A stretch of DNA of 64,000 nucleotides from Thuidium tamariscinum (Eukaryota; Streptophyta; Bryopsida; Hypnales; Thuidiaceae): contig OX344751.2 of the NCBI GenBank assembly GCA_947034885.2, positions 46,715,082-46,779,081 of the forward strand, given 5' to 3'. The translations under genes and the position numbers were made by a program. The notes beneath the pieces were generated by a model, which was given only the letters and a program-made list of their open reading frames with translations, did no database searches and was not told where the DNA came from. Positions 11,849 through 25,617 of the stretch are shown here, in pieces. The first letter of the stretch is position 1; every line of letters begins with the position of its first letter.

Positions 11849-14800
11849 TAAGTTGTAGCTTCATCCAAAATTGTGAAGCTACATCCAAAAGGACTAAATC
11901 AAAGTTCAAATTGTAATAATGAATGAATGCAAACAATTTCCAAGCACACAAGATCTTGGGTTTTCATCTATTCATTTATAGGTTCTTATGTTAGTTCTCT
12001 TGCATTTGTATGGTACAATTCTTTACAATTTTTTTAGCAAATCTTCTACAATTTAAGGGATATAGGTATGTCTAATTTCAGAAACTAAATTTTCCAATTC
12101 AAAAAATGACCCTTTGAAAATGGCTTCAATAAATAAATAAAATAAAGTTCTTTGAAAATCATTATAATTAGAACTTAATGATTTGAATTCAGAGAAAAAA
12201 ATTCTATTGAAAATAAAACTATACGTTATAAGGTTAAAGTAGTTGACTCTAATTTATAAAAATGATCTATAGATAATATTCTAAAAATTGGATTACATCT
12301 TGGCCATTGGGAGGTTAAAGTCAAAAAATTTGGGCTTCTATTATATTTCTACTACACAAAAATGTCATTCTTAATCACAATGCAAAAATTTAAAGGTCAT
12401 TCTAACATTAGATGGTACCAAACAAGATACCAAATGTGAGCTAGAGTATAGTATGTTTTAGAGAAGTATACAAGTGTGAAGAACTTTGGTGAACCATCAA
12501 ACAATCTTCTAGTTGAAGAATTTAAAACATCCTGCTACAATTTTCATATCATTAAATAAGTATAAGAATTTTTTCCAAAAAAATTATTCTATGATAAGTA
12601 CTATAGATAAGTTTGATTATTGTCAACTCCATAGGAACTAAAATGAAAATGGTGACCCAATGTCAATTGAAACTATGCTCATGGAAATAAAAATGTCTTC
12701 ATGAATTAAGATTAAACTTCAATTGAATTCTATTCTATGACTTTTGATATATGCTTCATTGATGCACATTGCTCACAAGCATAGTTGTCAAAACTCAAAA
12801 TTAGTTTTGTGTGGACAATTCAATTTTTATATCACTTGTGATCAATATATAAATAAAACTTTCAAATTTACCCTAATAAATTTTTGTGATGCCTTTTTCA
12901 AATTGATAAATTTGATATAATTCTCTTAGCTTGAAAAAACTCTTATTGAACACAATCTAAATTGGCTTGAAAAAAATCCTTATATAATAATATATGGCAT
13001 TGAAGGCCATTCCATGTTGGTTGATAATTTGCCACTTGAATCATAAGACTTCTATTAATGTTGTTAGGGAATTTTGACCTAACTTTGGGATTTCTATGGG
13101 GCTTCTATGGTTTAGGTGATAGAATTTGAGAGACTCCCCTGCCAAGTCAAATTACATGAGAATTTTGTTATGAAAAACTCTTGTTGTATGGTTTTCATGG
13201 TTATAATGATTTAGCTTTGTACTAAAACTTTGAGTTGCTTTCATCCTAGTATCTTGTATTTTCTTTTTGAGGAATGGAAGACACTTGATTTATTCTTAAT
13301 TCTTTCTTTGATAGTGTATTTGTGATGTTTTCTTTGATTTCATATTTGTTGTCAAATTGTAGCATTATAATTATATTTTATGTGATACAATTTTTATTTA
13401 CACAATACCTAGCTTCATGAGAGCTCTTCACCCTTTACTTCCTAAGAAGCCCAAATTGGACTTCATGTCTTAAAAGCAATTTTGAAGATTCTATTAGGGG
13501 ATTTGTTTATTATTTTAGTATTTATATATGTATAAACTAATGCATGCAATGTTCTCCACTTTAGCTAATGATATGATAAAAAATTTCATTTAAATTATCC
13601 TTTCTACAATATGATCAATTGAAGTCATTAACTTAAAATCACAAATTCTTAAGAAGTAAAAGGTTAAATCAAAAAGCAATTACCTTTTCAACTCAAATTA
13701 TATTATAATATTTGTTTTTCTTGATTTTCTATTGCTGGACATGATTTGGGTTGAAATGAATTAAAATTTGAAATTATTCTCAAGATAATGTTATACACAT
13801 AAGTAAAAAATTGTTTGAGAGTGATTTGAGAAAACATTGCATTTATATGAAAAAATGATTTAGAAAAAATAATGACACTATGTAACTACCTGAATCGGAT
13901 TATCTGAGGCAACTGGTTTTCCATCCTAAATGAATAAAAAACATAGCATGTACTACTACAATAACCTCTTAAGACTCAAATCCAACTATTTACCACGTAT
14001 ATTCACATTGACATCCAGGGGATATAGTAATACATCATTTAAGGTTTTGGAGAGCTAAGGCTCCCCTTTTTCATCCAACTTTTAGAAATTAGCACTCATT
14101 TTTGGAAGATGTAGTAGGCATGGATTTTTCTACTTTAAGGAATTGAAAGCGCTTTTTAGTGTTGTCACTTTTGATGATGTTTTAGGTTAATTTGTTTTCC
14201 ATTGACTTCTTTGGCATTTTGAATGTATTTATTAGATCTTCTAAGTACATGCCAAGTGTGATTTGTTATTTTCTTTAAATGTTGCTTTAGGATTTTTAAT
14301 ATAGTCTGATGTAAATTTGGTATGGCAAGGGAGAGAGAATGTGGATTTAAGTTTCAATTTCCCTTGATTTCTTAGTGTATAGACCAATTTCTATAATCAA
14401 TATAGTATCTCTTATTTTCTAATAGATTTGCATTCTAGTTTTTTGAAAATGTAGTTTTTAGATACCATGTGGCATAAATCCATCCTTAGGGAAATTTTTA
14501 GCATTTCATAAAAATTTATAGATCAACACTTGGAAATTTTCCAATTTTCCAAATTAGAATAGAAAAAAAAAGTTTAAAAGATTTATTTCAATACTTTAAC
14601 TCAATGTTATAAACTAGATACTAGTGGCCAAAATAATAAATAATTGAAGATCATTTAAAAAACTAAAAACTAATAATATTTGAATATTTAAAAACCAAAT
14701 AATAATAATAATAACTTAATAAAACATTATTATCAACACATGGCAATCTCTTGACTACATCAAATTGCTTACATGGCAAAGTTTCTAGAGTTCGGATAGA

Positions 14801-15899
14801 GTTTCCACAAAGTTCCTACATTGAAAAACTTTTGGTCTTCTCAGAGACCATCTAGTGCTACATGAATAGTATAGTTCTATTCTAAATATAACATTTGCAA
14901 TAGTATACACTATTGATATTTTGTTTTGCATCATGATCAAGACATTGTTTTTCTTTGCCTTGATGACAAGGGTGCACATGAAAAACTTCATCAACAAAGA
15001 GAAGTTCATGCCACTTTCTACAATTGGTTCAGTCTTCCATACTTTCAAGCCTAAAAAATCTATGTAGAAATTATAGTCACCAACAACTCTAGAGCTAGAA
15101 CAAATTCCCAAAATCTTTAATCAAATGTTATTGGAAGTGTAGGTAACAATAAATCCCTAGTTGTCATTGTTTTTAATCAAATTGCAACAAACATGACAAA
15201 AAAATTGTAGTTTATGTAAAAGAGAGGTACAAAATATATATTTGATTTTATGCTCTACAGATTGGATGCATTCTTCTATACAAAAGGTCTTCAAGTGCCA
15301 GACTCTAATACCGTGAATCTAGGGGTCTCTATGGTCTTTGCAATTATAGTTTGTGTATTTTCTTAATAGAATTATAGGCATAATAGACTTGTTGATGTCA
15401 TTGAAATTCAACATAGTTAACAAATTTCAACAAATCACAACAATTTTTGAAACATTTAAGTCGTAGCCAATATTTGAAATGTCATCATTTACAAAATCAT
15501 ATGAATAAAATATCTTTCAAAATTTGATCCAAAAATAAATAAATAAAATATGTGTATATAGATATAGATATCATACCACCACTGAAGGTGCTTATAGCAT
15601 AAACACCTATAATATAGGTATCTATAACATATATGCACTATAATTATAGAAGATTACTACAATATATATATATATAAACACTTATGTCACAATTATATAG
15701 TCTTTTAGGCTCATGCGCTTACACTTCTAAGCTAACATAATAGTAACCTTCTTTTCATTTCATGCAATTTCATATTAGCATAATGATCACAATATTCTTA
15801 ATTGATTAAAGGCCTATTATAGTTTACTAGGAAAGATTTATTAGAGCTTTCAAATAAAACATCAACATAATTATTTTGAAAGTATCTAATTATGGTACA
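11849..15899. other. AT-rich intergenic DNA
   Basis: About 4 kb with no supportable gene. The longest frame (minus strand, 14785-15111, 108 codons) has no recognisable motif. A short TA-dinucleotide run occurs at about 15662-15675. Confidence 0.5.
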
Positions 15900-17538
15900 T
15901 TAACCCTTTAGTGACCAATTGACCACTTTTTGGTTTATTTTTGCACTCTCGGTCTAATGTTGTTCAAAATACATTTGATCACAAAAATCTCAAAGAGTAA
16001 CGCAATTAGAGTGTCTTCATGAGCTTCAAACAAAACCAATTTCAAGAGAATTGGAGCATTAATGCATTAGCTATGAGGTTGCAAACTCAAATGGTATATA
16101 TGGACCCTCAAATGGGAAGTGTTCAACAAAAATACAAAAAAAATATCAACCAATTTGTGAGATTTTTTTTCTATTTTTGATGTCTTGAGAAGTCATAAGT
16201 GTTTCTTTGTAATCTCATGAATTCCCAAAGTAAACTTAAGCATTGACATTTATGTAGCGCAAATTCTAAAGGGTCATTCAAGTCATTGATTTTTGAGGAT
16301 TAAAGGAAACAATTCAAATTCCAACAAGGCTCTAAAAGAAAACATGATTTAGAGGTACATTTTTCTTTCTTCAATGTACCAAATCTGCACATCTTAGAAG
16401 AGTATTGCTTTTGATGACCATAGATGACCATTTTTTGTGAACTTCAAAAATTTGTAACTAATTTCAAAAAGCTTCCAAAAATATGAAACAACTTGGATTA
16501 GATGCCTATTCTACTTGCCACTTGAGAAAAATTTACTAAAAAATATTTAAAGATGCTCCACCTCCTCCAAAGGGTGATTGCAAGAAACGCCGGTTCTATT
16601 TCCCGTCACAATTGGAGTTTTGTTGTTCTTTTCTACTATAACTTTTAAATAAAAATATTCGAGAATATGAAATAATTATTGGACCTCTCTAACGTGATGG
16701 TTTTTACATCCCTTATTTTTCAGAAATTAAAAAAAATCATTTTATATTTAAAATTAATTTTTGTTAATTTGTCACAAACTGAGGTTTAGGGTTTTTTACT
16801 ACATTAGGAGTACCCAAATTTAATGATCTAAAGTTGAAATTTTGATGGTTCATTTGCATAGTAGGAAAGTATATTCCTACCAAAGAAAATCTAAAAATAT
16901 ATTATTTTATGTCCTCCACATGCATGCATGCAAACAATACTCCAATTGCACACAATTCGTGACCATTGACAATAGTGCTAAGACTATTTTTTTTGTGAAA
17001 TCTCATCACCATCAACTCTTTTCAAATGGACAATTTTTAGATTTGAGAAAAAGAGCTTTTCCTATTTTTTACAAATTAAAATGTAATTATGCCCATTTTC
17101 ATGAGATTTTCCACTTTTCTAGTTCTCCTACTTAGAGAATTTTCCTAAGGTTTTCCTCCATAGGGTACCTTCTTCTTTAAGGTGTATACATTGTACATAT
17201 TTTTCATATTTTTTAAAAATTGTTTTTCTAATTAAATAGTACACCTAAAGAAAAAGGGGGTGTATTGCGAAACGCTTCGGAAAATGGACGGAGTTTCTTG
17301 CAATGACCCCAAATTCAAATTTTAGCCCTTAAAAGGTTGATTTATGGACTTTCTATTTTATTCATAGCAATTTGTACCATTGGATGAGTTTGATTTTTTT
17401 GTTAAATTGAAGAATCTCCCTTATGACAGCACTTTATATGGTTTGATTTAAGATTACATCCTTAGAGTGGCCACAAAATTCACTTTCTTGAAGAACTACA
17501 CCCACTCCCCAAATCAACCACGGTCCTTAAAGGGTTAT
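15900..17538. mobile_element. Probable TTAA-flanked element, copy 3
   Basis: The left end is TTAA-CCCTTTAGTGACC (TTAA at 15900-15903). The best right-end candidate, read inward on the minus strand from about 17538, is TTAT/ATAA-CCCTTTAAGGACC, where the expected TTAA carries one change. The two ends agree closely. A second possible right end is CTAAAGGGTCAT near 16267-16279. The interior is non-coding and contains another inverted-repeat unit at 16572-17311, so this may be a nested insertion. Boundaries are tentative. Confidence 0.35.
16572..17311. mobile_element. Inverted-repeat element nested in copy 3
   Basis: The left end GGTGATTGCAAGAAACGCCGG and the reverse complement of the right end (GGTCATTGCAAGAAACTCCG) form an imperfect terminal inverted repeat of about 35 bp. 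The inverted repeats are much GC-richer than the interior. A possible short flanking duplication CAAA is visible on both sides. No transposase frame. The transposon class is not identifiable. Confidence 0.45.
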
Positions 17539-20161
17539 TGCAATGGCAGATACAGTGATTGTAAGTGGGAACTGCAAGCAAAATCAAAAGTAAAAAGTTC
17601 CTGTTGATTAGAGAGACCTTTCAACTTGGGAATGTGAAATAGAGAAGACAATTGTTGTACAAGTCATCTATCTTGCTTCTACCTCAATTCTAGTTGTTTT
17701 ACAATTTCGACCATATTGTGGGATGAAAGATAGATACATGTTAATGAACCGTTGACCTCTAAAGGACCAAGTTGTATTCTTTGGCGACATAGAAATTTTT
17801 TGTAGCTTAGTACAAATGAAGTTTTTGTTTTTTTACTTTGTCCGAGCTTTTCATTTGATTTGTGGATAAGAAATATTTTTAAGGCCCAATAATTTTCATA
17901 ACTTTTGACCACAAAGTCAATTTTTTGGGTATGATATGTATTTTTTTTCCTTGATCGAGAATTTGGCCAAATTAGGAAAAATCTCTTATTTTGCAAACAA
18001 ATATTTGAAAATGGATTTCTAGATTTATATATATATGGAAAGCTCTGAATAATTTCACTTTGATTAATGAAGTAAAAGTTATGGGGAGTTTAGTTTGTAG
18101 AGAGTTATGGATTATTTGCTCTAAAACAAACTTGAAAATCCTTTAATTCATTCAATTTTAAAATTTAAAAGATTAAAATTGAAATCATATGATTGGGATC
18201 ATCTATATACTAAAATCATAACTCCCTCTCTAATGTCACAAATGCTACCATTAATAGTAGGGGCTGGTGCTTGGTATGCTATGCATTCACTGTATTATAC
18301 ATTTATACATTAATAAAAAATTTATATATTTGAATAGAATGCATGATATTGATTTCAATAAGTCATTAGAATAATTATTTTAAGTATTTTATAAGAATGT
18401 TTTCAATCATGAATACATGAAAATCTTATTGTCACACAATGTGATATTACAGAAAAGGAGTAGCAATTTGCAATCACTTTTGTAATATCACTTTTTACAA
18501 AGAGTGATATTATAAAAATAATGTAGTTGTTGCAATGAAGGTGATATTAAAGAGGATCCACAGGGAGATATAATAGAGGTAGCAAATCCATTGGTTTTCT
18601 TGGCTTAACGCTTCTTTGCGCTTCTATGATTTAGTGCTTTTGTGAAATTTGAGCTTTCATGATATCAATTTTCTAAATTCTAATGATGATTGTATAGCAT
18701 AGCAAGCACCAACTGCTATTTTATTACAAAAATACAACCATTGTCCAGAATTGGTATCTTTCAATTCCATGAATAAGTTCTTAACAATTTAGTATTTTGA
18801 ATCATTTACCAGTTCTTTTTAGTTATTATTTTTTTCCTAATGCTCTAAATTTTTTCAAGCACCTAACCAACTTGCCTTGAAGAATAAATCCAAAGAAGCA
18901 CCACCTGTTTTGACATTTTTTTAGTACAAATGGGATCTTATAAAGTGTATCTATCCAATCTTTTAGAAAGCCAAAAAAATGATTTTTGTCAATTCAAATG
19001 CCAATATCTTGCAACCTATACAATGGAAATTCCTGAAATTTTTTCCACATCTTCACAAATAAGTGCACTACAAGAATTTATGGTTACATATACCCAAAAT
19101 GTCTCTTTTTCTATAATTTGGTACTTGCCTTGGAAATGACAATTTTGGAGCATTTTGGATGAAAACAGTCCATGAACATTAGGGATTGAAGTTGTTGAGG
19201 GCAAGGTGGATCGCTTTCTAGATTTTTTGTAAAATAATAATTCCAAACTCAATTGAGATGGATTATTTATATATAAGTTTTAATTCTAGTGACTATCAAT
19301 AGGTTTGTTTAGTTGATAGTTTGTTTGCTTTTGATGTATAGACATACATACATATATATACGTTCCAATTGTGGCACTGTGACTAAAACATTGTAATTAA
19401 AGTTACAATTGTTTTGGAGGCATTTTTGTCCCTTGAGCAGTAAGTCACCTACACTACCAAGAGTTACTACAAGTGTTTAAAAGCAATGAGGGAGAATGAG
19501 GATTATTTTTAGGTACAAATTTTTCATTTATAAAATTTGAAACTCCTAATCATTTAAAGAATTCAATTTCCTTTGTTTTTGAAGCATTCAAATTTTCAAA
19601 CCTCTAGGTTGATTGCAAGGAAAGGTGAATTGGTGTTTTTGTCACACAATGCTTTGCTTTGCATTGTTGTTAGAGCTTTGAAAATCCTTACTTCAAAACA
19701 AAAATTGAATTTGGGTTGGTAGAAACGATTTATAAATTGGATATATAATTGCATTGAAAAAATCTAATAACTCCTAACTACCTAAGGCATCAGAATTTGG
19801 TGTTTGCAAAACTTTGAAGTTAAATAAAACCTAACCAAGTTGCTATTTTCAGTAGTTTTTATTTTTGGAAAGTTATTCTAGAAGTCTAGTTTTAGTGTCA
19901 AAAATCTAATCTAAAAAATTAATGATAGTGATTTTTCTATACAAGATTTTGTGTAAGGGTACCCCTTGCAATCTTGACTTTCTGTAGTATTGAGAGCTCT
20001 TGAAAATGAGCCTCAAATACACTAGATCTTGGAGAAAAAAATCACATTCAAAATTCATTCACAAAAATTGTAGAGTAGATTTTTAGGAGCAATAAATTGA
20101 TTGGAGTTATGCATGTTAGGCCCTTTAACCTCATATTTTTTTAGTCACAATTTTTTTAGAT
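17539..20161. other. AT-rich intergenic DNA
   Basis: No gene recognised. A short hairpin (GTGATATTAC at 18441-18450 with GTAATATCAC at about 18482-18491) is followed by a third GTGATATTA word near 18514. Confidence 0.5.
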
Positions 20162-21078
20162 TTAACCCCTAAAGAACCTTTGTCCCCTTGGAGGACAAAA
20201 TGGATTTTGGGCAACTTCCTATAGCTTCAATTTTTTGTGAAACCTCTTGAAACTTTCTCACAAGATAGAAAAACTAATTAGCTTTGTGAGAATGTAATTT
20301 TTATTTCAATTGGTGACTAGAAGCAAAATTTATACCACAAAAAGCCCAAATTTTCATTTGGCAGGCAGAAATTTATTTTGGCAAAATGTCAATTTTTTTT
20401 ATACAATATATTTTTGCCTACATGTGAAGCTTTGATACATTCCATTTGGACTTATAATGAGAAAGTTACAGACAATCTTGTTTTTTTGGCAATCTAAACA
20501 TCTTCTTGAAAAAATAACTTGTAAGATTCATTTCTGAATGCAATTTTCGCACTTTAGAAAAAGAAATTTGGACAAGGTTATATTTAGTTGCCAGGACAAT
20601 CTCACCATTGGAATTATTGCATTTCAATCCCATCTAAGAGTTATAAACCATTTAGTTTTTCTTTCAATTTTGAACCTACTTTTACTACACAATTTTTTAA
20701 AGAATGAAAATCAAGTGTTTTTTGTATGAATTTGTTTTCCTAGACCCTCAACTCAATTTCTTAACACAAAAAGTAAAAAATAAAGTTCTATAGTGCAATT
20801 CTTTTTTACTAGTGTCAGTCAAAGTCGTCTGGAATTGTAGACTGCAATTCAAAAAAACTTATATTTCCAAATTTGAATGCTCATGAATATCTTCAAATGT
20901 ATATGGTCAAACTTCATTAAATTTTTACCACATGATCTTAAAAAAGTTAAGTACAAGATCCTAGAGTTAGATTCTTAAACAGTTTTTTGTTTTGTTTAAA
21001 ATCTTGAAGGAATGCAATAGAAACGGCAGTTTTGAGAGTTTTTTGACAAAAGAATAGCCTTGGTCCTTAAGGGGTTAA
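20162..21078. mobile_element. TTAA-flanked non-autonomous element, copy 4 (best preserved)
   Basis: TTAA at 20162-20165 is followed by CCCCTAAAGAACC. At the right, CCTTAAGGGG is followed by TTAA at 21075-21078, which read inward is CCCCTTAAGGACC. The element is 917 bp and AT-rich without a transposase frame. A diverged copy lies at 9956-10793. TTAA duplications plus CCC ends suggest a piggyBac-type origin. A single extra right-type end (CATTTAGGGG-TTAA) lies just downstream at 21321-21334. Confidence 0.6.
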
Positions 21079-22870
21079 CTTGTGAAAAGAGGATAGAAAC
21101 ACTTTACATCACTTTTGCAGTTTTAACACCCTCATGGTTAAACATTATAATCTTTCATTCTATAAGTGCTATTTTTGTGTATTCTTTTCCTATGCAATTT
21201 CTAACATGACTAGTTTGAATTTGTACAGTTACAATTCCAAAAAAATGATACAACTTATCAAAATGTTGGAATTTTGTTCAACTTAGAGTGCATTCTAAGA
21301 AGCTCAAAACAAGCCTTGGGCATTTAGGGGTTAAACAATATTCTCTACATAATATAGATGATAAGTTGTAAACTAAAATATAAGAAGATTTCTAGCTAGT
21401 TTACAAGACTGCGAGTTCCCAAACGCCGGGAATGCATTGGGAATGCTGGGAACGCGATGTTGATGTGGTCGAGCAACTACCACGTCAGAAAATACTAATT
21501 ATTTATTAAATTTAATTAATTAATTAATATTTTTAAAATATTTTTAAAAATCATTTTTTTTAATACATTCTGAAGTTTTTTTTAATTTTTAATTTTTTTT
21601 CAAAATTCAGACCAACAAGGGGCTGGTCTGTAGCAGTGGGAACAATTTTAGGGAACACCCCTAAAACAATCTTCTGGGGGCCCAGAAATCCTCTTATGGT
21701 GTGCTTTGTTAAATTTTGTATATAATTATACTTAGAAATCTCACCATTAACAATTCATTAAATTTATAGTTACTTTTCTTAAAACAAGTCTTTGCAATTT
21801 CAAATTTTTTATTTCTAAATTCATATCATTTAGAATATTTTTATACTCCACTTTGATGTTCAAAACTTTAGACTAATTTTTTTGAAGGCTTAATTCCTCA
21901 AGGACCAATGGGACATAATGTATCTTCTTCACTTTTTCAATGGCAAGTTCTTGAGAGGGTGAAATAAATCTCAATATTTTGTAAACTAAGATCTTCTAGG
22001 GTAATAAGTTTACAAAGATATCGCAATTTTTTATTTTCAAAATTTGAATGTTGGAAGTATTTAAAGATTTATTTAGGAAATGTAGTCTAATAGAATAAGG
22101 AAGCAAATACACTCTTTTTCTAGTGAAAAGAATAGTAGAGATGGAAAAAAAACACTTTTGGGGACATTTTTAGTCTCTACTCTCTACAAATAAACAAGAT
22201 TTCGGAGAAATTTATTTCAAAATTTTATTTTTAGTAATTTGAAAAATAAATGGTTCAATCTAATGTGATTAAAAATACAACAAAGGATGTGTGGGCCCCA
22301 AAAAATCACCTACAAAATCATACATTGAAGAAAATTGGAATACAAATACATTATTTTAAAAGGATTTTTAAAAATCAATAGTCTATACCTAAAAAATTTG
22401 AAAAAAAATATAGATTATAGAGCAGTGTAGATTATCTTTAAATTATTCGTAATGAACACTTAATATCTAGATTTTGGGGGGTGAGGTAGAATCTATGTGT
22501 CTTCTAGTAGGTAGGAATAAGTTGAAGTATTTGTCATCTCTAGTGAAGGTTTAATAAAAAATATCTACATTTTGTAAATCAAAATTTAAATGAGTTGGAG
22601 GGATAGATCCTTCCAATGATCATTGTATAAATTGAATCTTCCATAGAATTGAATGCAAGAAAATATAAGAGTTTTAAAGGGAGTTAATATGAGTACAATG
22701 CCATTGAAGCTAGAATTCAAATAGATTTTAAAAATGAAATGTCAAGCTTCTAAGAGTCATAAAAACTATACAAGAATATCTGAAAGCAAGGCTCTTTGAA
22801 CAAGAAAAGTACTTTTTCCATGCCTATGGAATACCCAAAAAAACTTGTTGAAATAAAAGAAATTTGTATG
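21079..22870. other. AT-rich intergenic DNA with an orphan element end
   Basis: Contains the orphan TTAA-type end at 21321-21334 and a GC-richer patch at about 21408-21470 with repeated GGGAATGC/GGGAACGC words. No open frame with a recognisable product. Confidence 0.5.
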
Positions 22871-24706
22871 CATAGGTGTGAGCCCCCGATTCATCATCGA
22901 GGACTCACGGGTTCTTTTTTTAGATTCCTACATAATCCAAGGCATAGTTAGGCCCATAAAACCCATAAAAGAGAATAAAATTGGTATTGGCATCCTACAT
23001 GCTAATATGCCATTTGGTCATTAGAAGGGGTTTAGGATAGTTTGTATTCAAAAATGGTCTTGCTTTGGTCAAACAGACGTCAATCCGATAGGAATGTACA
23101 GATTTAGGGTAAGAAGCCTAAAAAGGCCCTTGCAAGGTTAGGAAGTCCTCATGGGGGAATCTAGAAGGGAATCCCCACTCCCCATAACATCGAAGAGAAT
23201 ACGAATGGAATACTAACCTTGGATTGCAGGTACCGGGCGTTTCCCTAATTCCAAGTGCACGCAGTGGGGATATGAGTTCACATACTCTTGGGGGGGTGTC
23301 CCATGGGAGGTCTCCTCCAAAGTTTGGGAATTTTTCAAGACATTTTGGATATTTTCTCAAGCGGTTAACCGCAGCAGTCTTTGAGTGGAAATTTGCAAGA
23401 ATATCTCAAAGTGCGGTAAAATCTCACTAAAAATCTGGTGAGGCGATCTCACACCAACGGAGCACTTCTCTAAGTTTCAAGACATATTGATAGGCAGAAG
23501 ACCCCGAATCGGAGATATCCTTCAACAAATGATAATTTAAAATACGGTATTGAAAGTTGACCGGTGTATCGGGAGCATGCGGCATTGTATCGAGGCCTAA
23601 TTTAGGTCTATTCCTACCCCCTATATCTACTTAAGATCTTAGTAAAGGATTGGGGTCCAAAAAATTCAAACTCTAAAAGTTGAGAATTTATTTCAACTTT
23701 GATCCCAGCCTACACTAGGTTTTGTGGAGATTTAGAGCATAGTATGAGGGGTAAGGGGTTTTTCAAAGACTAATTATGGCCTTCCGGACCCAACGGCGCA
23801 ATCCGTTTGCAAATCAGAGTTAAAATTCAAAAGTTAGACTTTTGGGGACAACACATGGAGGAAGAAATGGGATTTAAGGCCCCTTAATGCGAATTTGGAG
23901 GATTTGGGCTCCAATGGCTGTGGGAAACGTGTAGTGAACGTGTTGGGTACATGTGGGAGTAAGTACCACTTCAAAAAGATAGTGGAGGAAGCTCCAAGTG
24001 CTTGGTGTAAGTAATTTTGAATTTTGAACTAAAAGTAGGTGAGAACATGTGGGAATACATGGGAACCACTCCCATGTGAAAACTTGTAGATTTTGGGAAA
24101 GGTAAATATGTACGGCCCACCTTAATTAATTAATTAATTTATTCTTAATAGATTAAAGGGGGGAGTTGCTCCCTTCTAAGTATAAAAAGGGCGGCATTAT
24201 CGTTTCATTCTCTTTTTTTCTCACTCCCAACAATTTGGGGGGAGTACTATTGGGCTCAGATTATGCCGAATTTCCTTTAACTTGTTATGCCAAAGGAGCC
24301 TTCGATAGTTTTTTGGAGGTTTTTACACCCTTGGTACTTGTGGTTTGCACTTGTGAACTTGAGACCGCCCCAAGTTTGGTTGGAATTTATACAAATTGAT
24401 GTTGGGCTACCTTTTGTATTGTAGAACTATTGAAAGTTATTGTGGGAGAGACTTGAGAGGAATCGAGGGGTTAACTAGTGAGGTGACTTCAAATGTATGT
24501 TGCTTTATGTATCCACCCTCTTCTCCTTCTTCTCTTGTTTACGGGATTAAATTAGTTCCATGAGAGACGGTGAAGCTTTGACTCCCCTATGTTCCTAGGA
24601 AGGCGAAAGTCTTAGTCAAGTGTCAAAATCATTACCCTCACGACGAAACTTTGAACCCCTCAAGTCTTAGCGAGGTGTCAAAAGCAACTCCCCTTGAATT
24701 AGTATC
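22871..24706. other. GC-richer segment, possible older retroelement remnant
   Basis: Base composition changes at about 22,875, where TGTGAGCCCCCGATTC starts a stretch that is clearly less AT-rich than the upstream DNA. It has no long reading frame. It contains a (TTAA)n run at about 24,123-24,140 and a strong TATA-box sequence at 24,181 preceded by a purine run (AAAGGGGGGAG). This would fit an LTR or other retroelement promoter. The chromovirus begins right after it at 24,707, and similar-composition DNA resumes at 31,361, so the younger element seems to have split an older unit. The identity is not proven. Confidence 0.35.
24181..24188 (+). promoter_or_regulatory. TATA-box-like promoter in older segment
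   Basis: TATAAAAAGGGCGG lies about 20 bp after a purine-rich run and upstream of a pyrimidine-rich stretch starting near 24,204. It is a good match to a plant TATA box, but no downstream host gene is visible, so it more likely belongs to a retroelement remnant. Confidence 0.35.
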
Positions 24707-25224
24707 TGTCACGGACGTGCCATACCGGACTTCATCCACACTCTACGGATTCCCGTGAGACCTATAATGATATAGTTTAGTAGTTAAGAGTTTAGAGTAA
24801 CTTCTAGAAGGTTCTAGAACCTTCGATTAGTATCTAGAACTTTCCACTAGTTTCCGAAAGCTTCCACAAGCTTCCGTATAGTTCTTGTAGTTTCCGGAAG
24901 CTTCCATATGAGTCTAAATGTTGAAAGCTTCCGGTAGGTCCCATAGGTGCTTTCTGAGGTCTCTAGGATCTTACTCCGAAAGTTTCCAGAAGTCTAGTAC
25001 AAGTAGAGAGTTGAGGGCCATTGTTCTTCACTCTCTTCAACACCAGTTGTACCCCAGTCTTATATTGACTTCTTGTTATCAATACATCTTTTACTTCTCT
25101 CATTTTGAGTTATAATTTGAGTCACTTGTGAGAAATCCCCTCACTTCTAGTCCAATCTTGTCCTTGCTTGACGTTTCCTCTCAATTCTGATCTTGGTTCC
25201 GTCCAAGAGTTGCTGTCCGCAACA
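24707..25224 (+). repeat. 5' LTR of the chromovirus (518 bp)
   Basis: Begins TGTCACGGACGTG and ends GTCCGCAACA, matching the 3' copy throughout. It is about 60 bp shorter than the 3' LTR because part of the GGAAGCTTCC-rich region is missing. By eye there are roughly 13 mismatches in the first 200 aligned bases, mostly transitions, so the insertion is not recent. Heat-shock-type GAA/TTC arrays lie in its upstream half. Confidence 0.92.
24802..24824 (+). promoter_or_regulatory. Perfect five-unit heat-shock element in 5' LTR
   Basis: TTC-TA-GAA-GG-TTC-TA-GAA-CC-TTC: five alternating TTC/GAA units each separated by exactly two bases, the canonical heat-shock factor site. A further three-unit site lies at 24892-24904. 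The position upstream of the presumed LTR transcription start fits an enhancer role. The same site is intact in the 3' LTR. Confidence 0.7.
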
Positions 25225-25254
25225 GTTTGAATAGAGTACTTTCTTAGTCCTTCT

Positions 25255-25266
25255 TGATATCAGAGT
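25255..25266 (+). other. Possible primer-binding site (Met-tRNA type)
   Basis: TGATATCAGAGT resembles TGGTATCAGAGC, the initiator methionine tRNA complement used by many plant LTR elements, with two changes. It lies about 30 bp inside the LTR end, farther than usual, so the true site may differ. Confidence 0.3.
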
Positions 25267-25617
25267 GTATTCTTGGAAGATAGAGTGTGGATTACCCCTC
25301 TTCTCTAGTGAGTCGAGACGCCTTAGAGGTTGTGGATTACCCACTTCTAAGTTGGTATTTCTCCTACAATCATCTTTCATGAGAGATAGTATATGGACTT
25401 GAATCGTCTTCCTATTTCGTCAAATTCAGTTGTTTTAGAAGTATAATTCCTCTTTAAACCAAAGACTGAACTCAGGGATATCATCGTTTGATATAGAAGC
25501 AAGGAGTTCTATCTGAATTTTTTGAGGTTTTCACTTCCGGTAATCATTCCAAGAGTACATGACGCGAAGATCTGCTACTTTATTTATTTGTGAGTCTCTA
25601 AGCGTATCGAATTCAAG

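Noticed and set aside
14785..15111. 108-codon minus-strand frame in the AT-rich region
   Set aside because: No motif, no splice partners and composition like the surrounding intergenic DNA.
24461..24474. GAGGGG-TTAA as another TTAA-element end
   Set aside because: It lacks the TAA(A) step before the G run that all other ends show, and no partner was found.
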